Shown piece after piece: positions 1 to 6,084 of a stretch of DNA of 6,274 bases (the stretch's first letter is position 1; every line of letters starts with the position of its first letter). The notes under the pieces were generated by a model. The model saw only the letters and a list, made by a program, of their open reading frames with translations. It did no database searches and was not told the origin of the DNA. The position numbers and the translations under genes were made by a program. Source of the stretch: Alphaproteobacteria bacterium (lineage in GTDB: Bacteria > Pseudomonadota > Alphaproteobacteria > ATCC43930 > CGMCC-115725); the NCBI GenBank assembly GCA_019237175.1, contig JAFAHP010000396.1:1-6274 (forward strand), in the 5' to 3' direction.

Positions 1-1124
1 GAGAAGACAATCGAAAAGACGGCGTCTGCGATAATCACAAGAGAGAGCGATTCAACCACCGACAACGTCGTCAACCGCCCGACGCTTTCGGCGCTGCGCG
101 ACACGAGAAAGCCTTCATAACAGCCGACCGCAGCGATGATCGCGGCAAAAACCGGCGCCTTGACGACGCCCACCCAAAAAGTTCGAGGGATGACTGCGGA
201 TCGCAATTCGCTGAGAAATTCGGGAATCGTGATCCCCAACACACCCCAGGCCATCAAACATCCGCCCAAAAGTCCCATCAGATCAGCGTAAATGGTTAAC
301 ATCGGCAGAGTCACGAACAGCCCTACCAAACGCGGAATTACCAAAACTTCGACAGGGTCGAGACCAAGGGTGCGGAGCGCATCGATCTCCTGGTTGAGCC
401 CCATCGTCCCGATTTGGGCCGTGAACGCGCTCCCTGAGCGGCCGGCGATGATGATCGCCGTCATCAGCACGCCGAGCTCGCGCAAAATGCCGATGGCCAA
501 CAGATCGACCGTATAGATTTCGGCGCCGAAACGGCGCAGTTGGTCGGCGCCCTGATAGGCGATCACGACGCCAACCAGAAACGCGAGCATCCCGACGATC
601 GGAAGGGCGTTGACCCCAGTCTGCTCCATTTGCGCGACCGTCGGCGTCAGTCTCAACCGGGCAGGGCGGCGCAGCACCCGGATCGCCGTCAACGTGACGA
701 GACCCAGGAAGCCAACGATGCGATATTCGCGCTTGAGGACAGCAATCGCGACCTCGCCGATGCGCGCGACAAACCCTACGAGGCTGTGATGGTCCGGGCG
801 CGGGTGCGCAACCGCCGTCACCACCCCGCACGCGCGAACCTGCTCGAACAGCGGTGCAAACATCGGCCGAAGATTGCGCATCTCGACCTGGTTGCCGCGC
901 GCCAAGAGATCGTGCTCGGTGCGCAGCAACAGCCACGCGCCAGCACTGTCGAGGCGGTCGATGCCGGCGAGATCGATCGCCACTCGGCGGCGCTGCGGGA
1001 GCTTGAGCGCCCGCGCAACGCGGTCGAGATCGGCCGCGCTTGCCACCAGCCAATCCCCGGCTGCGCTCAGCACCAGTGTTTCGGCATCTTCGGTTTGGGT
1101 CAGGGCCGCAGCTGCTGAGGTCAT
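1..1124 (-). CDS. mlaE: MlaE-family lipid ABC transporter permease with N-terminal STAS domain (3' end cut by window)
   Basis: Inner-membrane permease of an Mla-type ABC system that moves phospholipids between inner and outer membrane. The frame has no stop before the left edge; 374 full codons are present, so only the last few residues are probably missing. Residues about 12-105 form a STAS domain, with the typical strand-turn RLDSAGAWLL at 57-66 (the MlaB role, here fused). Residues about 165-374 are the permease: GVNALPIVGMLAFLVG (170-185), the family signature RELGVLMTAIIIAGRSGSAF (215-234), then IGTM and EIDALRTLGLDPVEVLVIPR (246-265), with five or six hydrophobic segments. The ATG at 1124 has no clear Shine-Dalgarno. 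An in-frame ATG at 1178 would add 18 residues, but that stretch is AT-rich and unlike a STAS start. The partner genes mlaF and mlaD would be expected beyond the left edge (inference). Family assignment is firm; the transported lipid is inferred from the family. Confidence 0.93.
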   Translation of the reverse strand, partial: MTSAAAALTQTEDAETLVLSAAGDWLVASAADLDRVARALKLPQRRRVAIDLAGIDRLDSAGAWLLLRTEHDLLARGNQVEMRNLRPMFAPLFEQVRACGVVTAVAHPRPDHHSLVGFVARIGEVAIAVLKREYRIVGFLGLVTLTAIRVLRRPARLRLTPTVAQMEQTGVNALPIVGMLAFLVGVVIAYQGADQLRRFGAEIYTVDLLAIGILRELGVLMTAIIIAGRSGSAFTAQIGTMGLNQEIDALRTLGLDPVEVLVIPRLVGLFVTLPMLTIYADLMGLLGGCLMAWGVLGITIPEFLSELRSAVIPRTFWVGVVKAPVFAAIIAAVGCYEGFLVSRSAESVGRLTTLSVVESLSLVIIADAVFSIVF

Positions 1125-1243
1125 GACAGGTTTAAAATATGTCTTCGCGACCGCCGGACGAGGTCTTTCCAACCGCATGAAAAACCGCTATGCGGCCTCT
1201 TCCGCGGCCTTATCGCCCGTGATCAATGGTCGAGGACGGCGTC
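1125..1243. promoter_or_regulatory. Divergent intergenic region between mlaE and apt
   Basis: Both flanking genes are transcribed outward, so promoters for each must lie here or just inside the genes. An AT-rich island sits at 1131-1140 in otherwise GC-rich DNA. On the minus strand it reads TATTTT (1139-1134), a -10-like box ending 9 bases before the mlaE ATG, but no good -35 is visible at normal spacing. A 6-bp inverted repeat, CCGCAT (1173-1178) with ATGCGG (1190-1195), has an 11-base spacer. A direct repeat GCGGCC flanks TCTTCC just after it. No known operator is recognised. Confidence 0.35.
1232..1236 (+). promoter_or_regulatory. Ribosome binding site that sets the apt start
   Basis: GAGGA lies 7 bases before the ATG at 1244. 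The upstream in-frame ATG at 1226 has no Shine-Dalgarno, and the GAGGA would fall inside its coding sequence. This favours the shorter protein, which begins MDLKQHIRS as usual for the family. Confidence 0.75.
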
Positions 1244-1759
1244 ATGGACCTCAAGCAACACATCCGTTCGATCCCCGATTTTCCCAAGCCTGGGATCCTG
1301 TTTTACGACATCTCGACGCTCTTGGCACATCCGGAGGCTTGGCGGACCACCGTGACCCGGCTGGCCGACGCATTGCGCCCGCATCAGCCGGACGTCCTGG
1401 TCGGCATCGAATCACGCGGCTTTCTCGTCGCAGCACCCGTCGCCTACGCACTTGGCCGCGGCTTTGCGATGATCCGCAAACAGGGAAAGCTCCCCGGCCG
1501 GACCGTGCGTTTTACCTATGATCTCGAATATGGCAGCGATACGATCGAGATGCAGGAGGATGCGATTGCTCCCGGCCAGCGGGTTGCTGTTCTCGACGAT
1601 CTGGTGGCGACGGGCGGCACGATGCAGGCGGCAATAGACCTCGTTCGCCGCCGGGGCGGTACCGTGGCCGCCGCGGGATGCATCATCGAACTGAGTTTCC
1701 TGCAAGGCCGCAGTCGCCTCGATGTTCCCTTTACCGCAATGGTCGCGTACGACAGCTGA
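1244..1759 (+). CDS. apt: Adenine phosphoribosyltransferase
   Basis: Cytoplasmic purine-salvage enzyme: adenine plus PRPP gives AMP plus pyrophosphate. The 171-residue product has the normal family length. Visible motifs are the N-terminal IPDFPKPGILFYDISTLL (10-27), ESRGF (56-60), the mobile-loop motif RKQGKLPG (78-85), LEYGSD (94-99) and the PRPP-binding motif VLDDLVATGGT (116-126). The start at 1244 is chosen for its Shine-Dalgarno; an ATG six codons upstream (1226) is less likely. Tyr21 occupies the position of Arg in the more common FRDI motif (Arg27 of human APRT), probably a lineage variant. The gene is divergent from mlaE and convergent with the methyltransferase gene, with only 14 bases between their stops and no evident terminator, so it is probably transcribed alone. 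Confidence 0.96.
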   Translation: MDLKQHIRSIPDFPKPGILFYDISTLLAHPEAWRTTVTRLADALRPHQPDVLVGIESRGFLVAAPVAYALGRGFAMIRKQGKLPGRTVRFTYDLEYGSDTIEMQEDAIAPGQRVAVLDDLVATGGTMQAAIDLVRRRGGTVAAAGCIIELSFLQGRSRLDVPFTAMVAYDS

Positions 1760-1773
1760 TGATTGCTTCACCT

Positions 1774-2490
1774 TCAATCGTCGTTGCCGGGGCGGGTCGC
1801 CCCAAGGCTGCGGCCTATCACGGCGTAGAGCGGGGCGCCGCCTCGCGGCGGCGTGCGGTCGAGGCAGCGGACCTCGGCCCAATTGCCGGCTTCGGCAAAA
1901 TGGCGGGCGATCAGACATAGATGGCCGGCGTCGTCGAGCAGGCACCAACAGCCGATCGCGCGGTTTGGCCGGCATCGCTGGGAGAAAGTAACGATCAATG
2001 GTGCCCCGGGTTTTAGCACGCGCCCGATTTCACGAATAACATCGCGCGGCCGCGTCAGCTGATGGACCGCCAGGCACAAGGTCGCGCCATCGAATTCGCC
2101 ACCAGCAAAGGGGAGCCGCGGGTCCCGGTTCAGATCCTGAACCCGCCACTCGTCAAGAAATGGGTTTTCCGCCAGTTCGCAGGCGTTGACCCCGATGCCG
2201 ACGACCCGCCTATAGAGTATTTCCGGCGGCAGATGGCTAACCCAGCCCGACATCACATCAAGGATCGACGCGCCCTCAGGCAATATTTCGCGGTAGAGAT
2301 CAGTGATCGAGGCGATCGCGGCATCATCGACATGGGTGAAATGCGGCGCGTCGATCCCGGGCACCGGATCCAAAAACTCGTCGACGCGCGGCGTTGGAAT
2401 GATCGGAAGCAGCGTCATTTCCCCCGTCTCATGCGAGCCCGTCAGAAGAGCTTTTCCGGTCAGATAGGGATAAGCCGTCCGCGCTTCCAT
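1774..2490 (-). CDS. Class I SAM-dependent methyltransferase (methyltransferase type 11-like), substrate unknown
   Basis: Probably a cytoplasmic methyltransferase of 238 residues. The Rossmann core is visible: SILDVMSGWVSHLP (76-89) in the place of motif I, VVGIGVNACEL (96-106) for strand 2, VQDLNRDPRLPF (117-128) with acidic Asp119, GEFDGATLCLAVHQLTRP (131-148) for strand 4, and EIGRVLKPGAPLIVTFSQR (154-172) for strand 5. Motif I lacks the usual GxGxG, which I recall as typical of a conserved LMSxWVSHLP subfamily also found in cyanobacteria and plants. The start is uncertain: ATG at 2490 is chosen, a TTG at 2508 would add six residues, and an ATG at 2418 follows a GGGGGA and would still keep the core. 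None has a clean Shine-Dalgarno at normal spacing. It lies 58 bases after ald on the same strand, so co-transcription is possible. The substrate cannot be inferred. Confidence 0.85.
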   Translation of the reverse strand: MEARTAYPYLTGKALLTGSHETGEMTLLPIIPTPRVDEFLDPVPGIDAPHFTHVDDAAIASITDLYREILPEGASILDVMSGWVSHLPPEILYRRVVGIGVNACELAENPFLDEWRVQDLNRDPRLPFAGGEFDGATLCLAVHQLTRPRDVIREIGRVLKPGAPLIVTFSQRCRPNRAIGCWCLLDDAGHLCLIARHFAEAGNWAEVRCLDRTPPRGGAPLYAVIGRSLGATRPGNDD

Positions 2491-2513
2491 AGAAGAAAAA
2501 TCGCACAACAGCG

Positions 2514-2544
2514 AAAAACATCAAAACTATGGCAGCAATGCTGC
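2514..2544 (-). terminator. Weak candidate terminator or attenuator after ald
   Basis: Read on the minus strand just after the ald stop, GCAGC (2544-2540), loop ATT and GCTGC (2536-2532) form a 5-bp hairpin. CATAG and two T runs follow (TTTT at 2526-2523, TTTTT at 2518-2514). The stem is short and the T tract is displaced, so termination would be partial at best. The same AT-rich stretch could instead hold a promoter for the methyltransferase gene. Confidence 0.25.
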
Positions 2545-2548
2545 TGCA

Positions 2549-3667
2549 TCAATCGGCGAGCGCCGCCTCGGCCGGCGTCGCCGGCAGGTCGAGATCGAGA
2601 GCCACTGCCGGGTAGGTGATCTGCCCCCGACATACGTTGAGCCCGCGGCGCAAGTGGGGATCTTCTGCCAGCGCGCGCCGCCAACCCCGCTCGGCGATCG
2701 CCAATACGAACGGCAGCGTGGCGTTGTTGAGAGCGACGGTCGAGGTACGCGCGACGGCGCCGGGCATATTGGTTACGCAATAATGCACTACACCTTCTTC
2801 GACATAGGTCGGCACGGCGTGGGTGGTCGGGTGGCTGGTTTCGAAACAGCCGCCCTGGTCGATCGAAATGTCGACAATCACCGTCCCTGGCCGCATTGCC
2901 CGCACCAGATCGCGGCCAACCAGTTTGGGTGCCGCTGCACCCGGGATCAGCACCGCACCGATCACGAGGTCGGCCGCCGCCACCTCACGTTCGATGTTGT
3001 CCATCGTCGAATACAACGTGTGCAGCTGGGCGCCGAATTGGAGGTCGAGTTCGCTCAGCCGCGGCAGCGACCGGTCGATGACGGTGACGTAGGCCTCGAC
3101 ACCCATCGCCATGCGGGCAGCGTTCGTGCCGGCGACCCCGCCGCCGAGAATGACGACTTTGGCCGCAGGAACCCCGGCGACACCACCGAGCAGCACTCCA
3201 ATCCCGCCCTGCTCCTTTTCGAGACAATGGGCGCCTACCTGTATCGCCATCCGCCCTGCGACTTCGCTCATCGGCGCGAGCAGCGGCAGCCCGCCTCGCG
3301 GGTCGGTCACGGTCTCATAAGCCACCGCGACCGCTCCCGAGCGCACCAGTCCCTCAGTCAGCTTTCGGTCGGCGGCGAGGTGCAGATAGGCAAACAGTAT
3401 TTGCCCGCGCCGTAACCGGGCCACCTCTTGCGGCTGCGGCTCCTTGACCTTGATGACGAGTTCGGCCGCGTCGAAGACGTCGCCGCCATCTGCGAGGATA
3501 CGCGCGCCGGCCGCTGCGTAGGCTGCGTCGTCAAAGCCAATGCCGGCGCCGGCGCCGCTCTCGACGACCACTCCGTGGCCGTGATGTACCAGTTCGCGCA
3601 CGCTGCCGGGAACCAGCCCCACTCGGTACTCATGGGTTTTGATTTCCTTCGGAACTCCGATCAGCAT
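2549..3667 (-). CDS. ald: Alanine dehydrogenase
   Basis: Cytoplasmic NAD-dependent enzyme for the reversible oxidative deamination of L-alanine to pyruvate and ammonium. The 372-residue length is typical. It opens with the family signature MLIGVPKEIKTHEYRVGLVP, and residues known to bind substrate or act in catalysis fall at the canonical numbers: Arg15, Lys75 (in KVKEPQ), His96 (in YLHLA) and Asp270 (in DISIDQGG). The NAD-binding loop GGGVAGTNAA is at 175-184, with Asp198 at the end of the next strand for the ribose. The conserved VTNMPGAVARTST motif follows in the C-terminal part. The ATG at 3667 has GGAG (3677-3674) 6 bases upstream. It lies 117 bases downstream of the FAD oxidoreductase gene and 58 bases upstream of the methyltransferase gene. 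No adjacent Lrp/AsnC regulator gene, a common ald partner, is present in the window. The enzyme appears intact. Confidence 0.97.
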   Translation of the reverse strand: MLIGVPKEIKTHEYRVGLVPGSVRELVHHGHGVVVESGAGAGIGFDDAAYAAAGARILADGGDVFDAAELVIKVKEPQPQEVARLRRGQILFAYLHLAADRKLTEGLVRSGAVAVAYETVTDPRGGLPLLAPMSEVAGRMAIQVGAHCLEKEQGGIGVLLGGVAGVPAAKVVILGGGVAGTNAARMAMGVEAYVTVIDRSLPRLSELDLQFGAQLHTLYSTMDNIEREVAAADLVIGAVLIPGAAAPKLVGRDLVRAMRPGTVIVDISIDQGGCFETSHPTTHAVPTYVEEGVVHYCVTNMPGAVARTSTVALNNATLPFVLAIAERGWRRALAEDPHLRRGLNVCRGQITYPAVALDLDLPATPAEAALAD

Positions 3668-3753
3668 TGCACGCTCCGCTCGGCCGTCGCCGACCGCTCC
3701 CGCGCGTTGCCGCTCGGATCGGCGGTGCGGGGTGGGCCAACATCTGGGAATTC

Positions 3754-3774
3754 GCGGACCGATTGTAAGTCCGC
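3754..3774. repeat. 6-bp inverted repeat in the FAD gene-ald intergenic region
   Basis: GCGGAC (3754-3759) and GTCCGC (3769-3774) are separated by a 9-base spacer, 10 bases past the stop of the FAD oxidoreductase gene. There is no T run on either side, so it is not a standard intrinsic terminator. It could be a transcript 3'-end hairpin or a protein-binding site upstream of ald. The rest of the 117-base gap holds nothing I recognise except the ald ribosome binding site. Confidence 0.3.
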
Positions 3775-3784
3775 CGGCCGTCGC

Positions 3785-4915
3785 TCAGCTTTCTGCGAGA
3801 CGCTTTGCGACTTCGTCTGCCAGGGCTAGGGAAGCGGTCAACCCTGGCGACTCGATTCCATAGAGGTTGACCAGGCCCGGGACGCCATGGACTCCCGGCC
3901 CCTGCACGACAAAATCGGCGGCCGGCTCAGCCGGACCGCTGATCTTGGGACGAATACCGGCGTAGCCGGGTTGCAGGGCGCCGTCGCGCAAGCCCGGCCA
4001 ATAACGCCGAACCGCGGTATAGAACGCAAGGGCGCGCCGCGGGTCGACCGTGTAGTCGATGGCGGAGATCCATTCGACATCGGGGCCGAAACGGGCCTGA
4101 CCGGCGAGATCGAGAGTAACATGCACGCCAAGCCCGCCGGCCGGCGGTACGGGATAGACGAGCCGGCGAAACGGGGTCTTGCCGCTGAGCGTGAAATAGA
4201 TGCCGCGACAGAAATAGGCCGGGGGGATTGAGTGGCACGGCACGCCATCGATCTCCCGCGCCAGCGCTGGGGCGCAAAGCCCGGCAGCGTTGACCAGGTA
4301 TCGGCAGCGGATGCGGGCGGGATCATCGCCGCCGACCGACAATTCAAAACCGTCGGCAACGACCATCCCCGCTAGAACCGGGGTGCGCAGCACGATAACC
4401 GCGCCGGCGGCCTCGGCCTCGCCCTGGTAGGCAAGCATCAGCGCGTGACTGTCGATGATCCCAGTCGACGGCGACAACAATGCCGCCACACAGCGCACTT
4501 CGGGTTCGAGGCGACGCGCCTCGGCGGCGCTCAACCATTCGACATCGTCGACGCCGTTGCCATGCGCCGCGGCAGCGATCCGTTCGAGCGCCGGCAATTC
4601 GCCTTCGTCGGCGGCGACGATGATCTTGCCGATTTGCGCGTGCGCAATCCCCCGCTCGCGACAATAGGCGTAGAGCCGATGACGGCCGGCAACGCAGGTC
4701 GCCGCCTTTAAACTGTCCCTTGGGTAATAAATGCCACTGTGAATGACTTCGCTGTTGCGCGACGATGTCTCAAACCCAATCGTCCGGGCACGCTCGACGA
4801 CGAGGATCTCGCGACCTGCGAGAGCCAAGCCGCGCGCCACGGCAAGCCCGACGACCCCGGCCCCGACCACAACGCATTCGACTTCGTCCACGCCCTGCTC
4901 CATCGCAGTTCGCAC
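3785..4915 (-). CDS. FAD-dependent oxidoreductase, L-2-hydroxyglutarate dehydrogenase-like (DAO family)
   Basis: Probable flavoenzyme oxidising a 2-hydroxy acid to the 2-oxo acid, possibly passing electrons to the quinone pool. The 376-residue product has an N-terminal FAD Rossmann motif VVVGAGVVGLAVARGLA (15-31), with Glu41 ending strand 2 to bind the ribose. It then shows FETSSRNSEVIHSGIYYP (48-65), a hallmark of the L2HGDH/LhgO group, the dinucleotide-proximal LVNAAG (207-212), YPVPPAGGLGVHVTLDLAGQ (254-273), GIRPKISG (320-327) and the C-terminal FAD-contact segment YGIESPGLTASLALADEV (352-369). The start is a GTG at 4915 with a strong GGAGGAG (4929-4923) 7 bases upstream; the internal ATG at 4903 lacks this spacing. 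It is divergent from DUF2794 and upstream of ald. Fold and family are firm; substrate specificity is not, and other 2-hydroxy or amino acids remain possible. Confidence 0.88.
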   Translation of the reverse strand: MRTAMEQGVDEVECVVVGAGVVGLAVARGLALAGREILVVERARTIGFETSSRNSEVIHSGIYYPRDSLKAATCVAGRHRLYAYCRERGIAHAQIGKIIVAADEGELPALERIAAAAHGNGVDDVEWLSAAEARRLEPEVRCVAALLSPSTGIIDSHALMLAYQGEAEAAGAVIVLRTPVLAGMVVADGFELSVGGDDPARIRCRYLVNAAGLCAPALAREIDGVPCHSIPPAYFCRGIYFTLSGKTPFRRLVYPVPPAGGLGVHVTLDLAGQARFGPDVEWISAIDYTVDPRRALAFYTAVRRYWPGLRDGALQPGYAGIRPKISGPAEPAADFVVQGPGVHGVPGLVNLYGIESPGLTASLALADEVAKRLAES

Positions 4916-4922
4916 CCCACCA

Positions 4923-4929
4923 CTCCTCC
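4923..4929 (-). promoter_or_regulatory. Strong ribosome binding site deciding a GTG start
   Basis: GGAGGAG on the minus strand is separated by TGGTGGG from the GTG at 4915. It supports the GTG over the ATG four codons later, which would be 19 bases away. An ATG at 4937 is out of frame. Confidence 0.7.
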
Positions 4930-4986
4930 GCCTCCATGGTCCCCGGCAAAGCGGGCGTCAAGCTCCCGTTCGAATGAAAGAATTCG

Positions 4987-5089
4987 TGAGACGCCGATGA
5001 GACGCGCGCGTGACGCCGGCTGAGACACTATCGCCGCGCGAGGCCGCTGGACGGCTCCCGCGAAATCGCGGAGACTTTGTTTTCGAGAC
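4987..5089 (+). repeat. Cluster of five GAGAC repeats in the divergent promoter region
   Basis: GAGAC occurs at 4988, 4999, 5022, 5071 and 5085 on the plus strand, all between the FAD oxidoreductase gene and DUF2794. The first three sit in a longer TGAGAC (4987, 4998, 5021), spaced 11 and 23 bases apart, close to one and two helical turns, with a related TGACGCC at 5011. This arrangement resembles direct-repeat operator half-sites, but no known regulator site is recognised. The 192-base gap contains no gene beyond an eight-codon frame. Confidence 0.4.
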
Positions 5090-5107
5090 AATTGGCGAAG
5101 GTAAGCG

Positions 5108-5467
5108 ATGAGCCGGAAGACAGCGACGGTGCATAGCCTTGGCGATTATCGGGCGCGCCAGCGCACCCTGTACTTTACGCGCGCCGAACTGAACCAGCTT
5201 CTCGGCCTGTACAGCCTGCACGTGACGCGCGGCGTGTGGCGCGACTACGCGATCGATCACTTCCCGGGTCTCGCGCGGTTTTCGGTGTTCCGCCACACCC
5301 ATGAGGCGCCCGCCTATATGATCATCAAGACGGCTGCCTCTGCGAGTCGCCCGAGCGAATTCATCGTCCAGACCGGACGCCAGAAACTGCGCGTGTCCCG
5401 CAACCTCGCCGAGGCGCTCGAATATTTTCGCAGCCACCTGAGACTGGTCGCCTCCGGCCCCGGTTAG
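5108..5467 (+). CDS. DUF2794 family protein
   Basis: Small protein of 119 residues, matching the size of this alphaproteobacterial family of unknown function. The recognisable core is YFTRAELNQLLGLYSLHVTR (22-41), GVWRDYAIDHFPGLARFSVF (42-61), a central EAPAYMIIK strand and a C-terminal LRVSRNLAEALEYFRSHLRL segment. There is no signal peptide or membrane segment, so it is probably cytoplasmic. The ATG at 5108 has GAAGG (5097-5101) 6 bases upstream. It is divergent from the FAD oxidoreductase gene and ends tail-to-tail with cytochrome b561, the stop codons overlapping. It probably forms a single-gene transcript. No function is known to me, and the neighbours suggest none. Confidence 0.9.
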   Translation: MSRKTATVHSLGDYRARQRTLYFTRAELNQLLGLYSLHVTRGVWRDYAIDHFPGLARFSVFRHTHEAPAYMIIKTAASASRPSEFIVQTGRQKLRVSRNLAEALEYFRSHLRLVASGPG

Positions 5468-5478
5468 GAGCCGAACCG
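5461..5478. repeat. Inverted repeat at the convergent gene ends
   Basis: CGGTT (5461-5465) pairs with AACCG (5474-5478) across an 8-base loop, spanning the overlapping stop codons of DUF2794 and cytochrome b561. Either transcript could form the hairpin, but the stem is only 5 bp and no T run follows, so a bidirectional terminator role is speculative. Confidence 0.2.
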
Positions 5479-6084
5479 CGCGCTGCGGTGGTGCCACAGC
5501 ATCCGCCCCAGCACTTCGTCCCGCCTGATCACAGCGTGATAAAGCGCCCCGGCAACATGTAGCGCGACGAGCAGGTAGACAACGTATTGCCCGACGAGGT
5601 GGAGTGCGATCGCCCATTGCGACAGGCGTTCGTTGACCGGTACCAGCCGGGGGATCTCGAAAACTCCAAAGAACGTGCCGGTGTGGCCGGCCGCGGCTGA
5701 GGCCAGATATCCGGCAAGCGGCATGAGGATGAAGATCAGGTAAAGACCGAGATGGGTAAGGTGCGCCAATGCCGCCTCAACCCGCGCGAGAGACGGCGGC
5801 AGCGGGGGAGGCGGATGCCGCCAGCGCCACAGCACTCGAAGCACCATTAACAGGAGGATGGTCAGCCCGACCGAGCGATGCACCAGCAGCAAATCGGCGC
5901 GGGTTGCACTGTTATGCGGCGCGGATCCCGCAGCTAAACCAAGCGACACGACCATTATAGCGAGGCCGACGACCAGCCAGTGTAAAGCCTGCGCCACCGG
6001 GCTGTAACCACCGGCGCCGGCGGTGACCGGAGCGGCGCTGTTCGTCGCACCGCAGGCGCCCGCACCATCGCCCGCATCATCCAT
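5464..6084 (-). CDS. Cytochrome b561 family protein
   Basis: Integral inner-membrane di-heme b-type cytochrome, 206 residues with the chosen start. Four hydrophobic helices are visible at about 33-52, 65-86, 111-132 and 158-183. Histidines sit where the family binds heme: His35 (ALHWLVV, helix 1), His69 (VHRSVG, helix 2), and His162 and His176 in helix 4, with a further His183 in the terminal LYH. It begins YSPVAQALHW after a 27-residue Ala/Gly-rich N-terminal tail that is longer than usual. The ATG at 6084 is preceded by GGGAG with a 9-base gap; extending the frame upstream to a GTG at 6246 adds Cys/Arg/Pro-rich sequence unlike this family. Related proteins move electrons between quinol and an acceptor such as superoxide or a periplasmic enzyme; the acceptor here is unknown. 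Its start overlaps the preceding frame by 8 bases and its stop overlaps DUF2794. Confidence 0.92.
   Translation of the reverse strand: MDDAGDGAGACGATNSAAPVTAGAGGYSPVAQALHWLVVGLAIMVVSLGLAAGSAPHNSATRADLLLVHRSVGLTILLLMVLRVLWRWRHPPPPLPPSLARVEAALAHLTHLGLYLIFILMPLAGYLASAAAGHTGTFFGVFEIPRLVPVNERLSQWAIALHLVGQYVVYLLVALHVAGALYHAVIRRDEVLGRMLWHHRSARFGS

Noticed and set aside
283..1118. Long open frames on both strands (minus 283-1053, plus 540-1118)
   Set aside because: They overlap the mlaE permease frame in other phases; the translations are Arg/Pro/His-rich without family motifs, whereas the mlaE frame shows clear STAS and permease signatures.
2062..3415. Plus-strand open frames opposite the methyltransferase gene and ald (2062-2619, 2654-3415)
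   Set aside because: They are antisense to genes with strong family motifs and have the composition expected of GC-rich antisense frames.
3541..3558. Repeated GCCGGC units resembling a microsatellite
   Set aside because: They lie inside ald and encode the Gly/Ala-rich AGAGIG loop of an intact enzyme; simple codon bias explains them.
4974..5000. Short plus-strand frame encoding MKEFVRRR
   Set aside because: Eight codons with no Shine-Dalgarno or amino-acid bias suggestive of a leader peptide; it overlaps the TGAGAC repeats.
4958..5617. 219-codon minus-strand frame across the divergent promoter region and DUF2794
   Set aside because: It is antisense to DUF2794, also runs through the cytochrome b561 end in another phase, has low-complexity Arg/Ala-rich sequence and matches no family I know.
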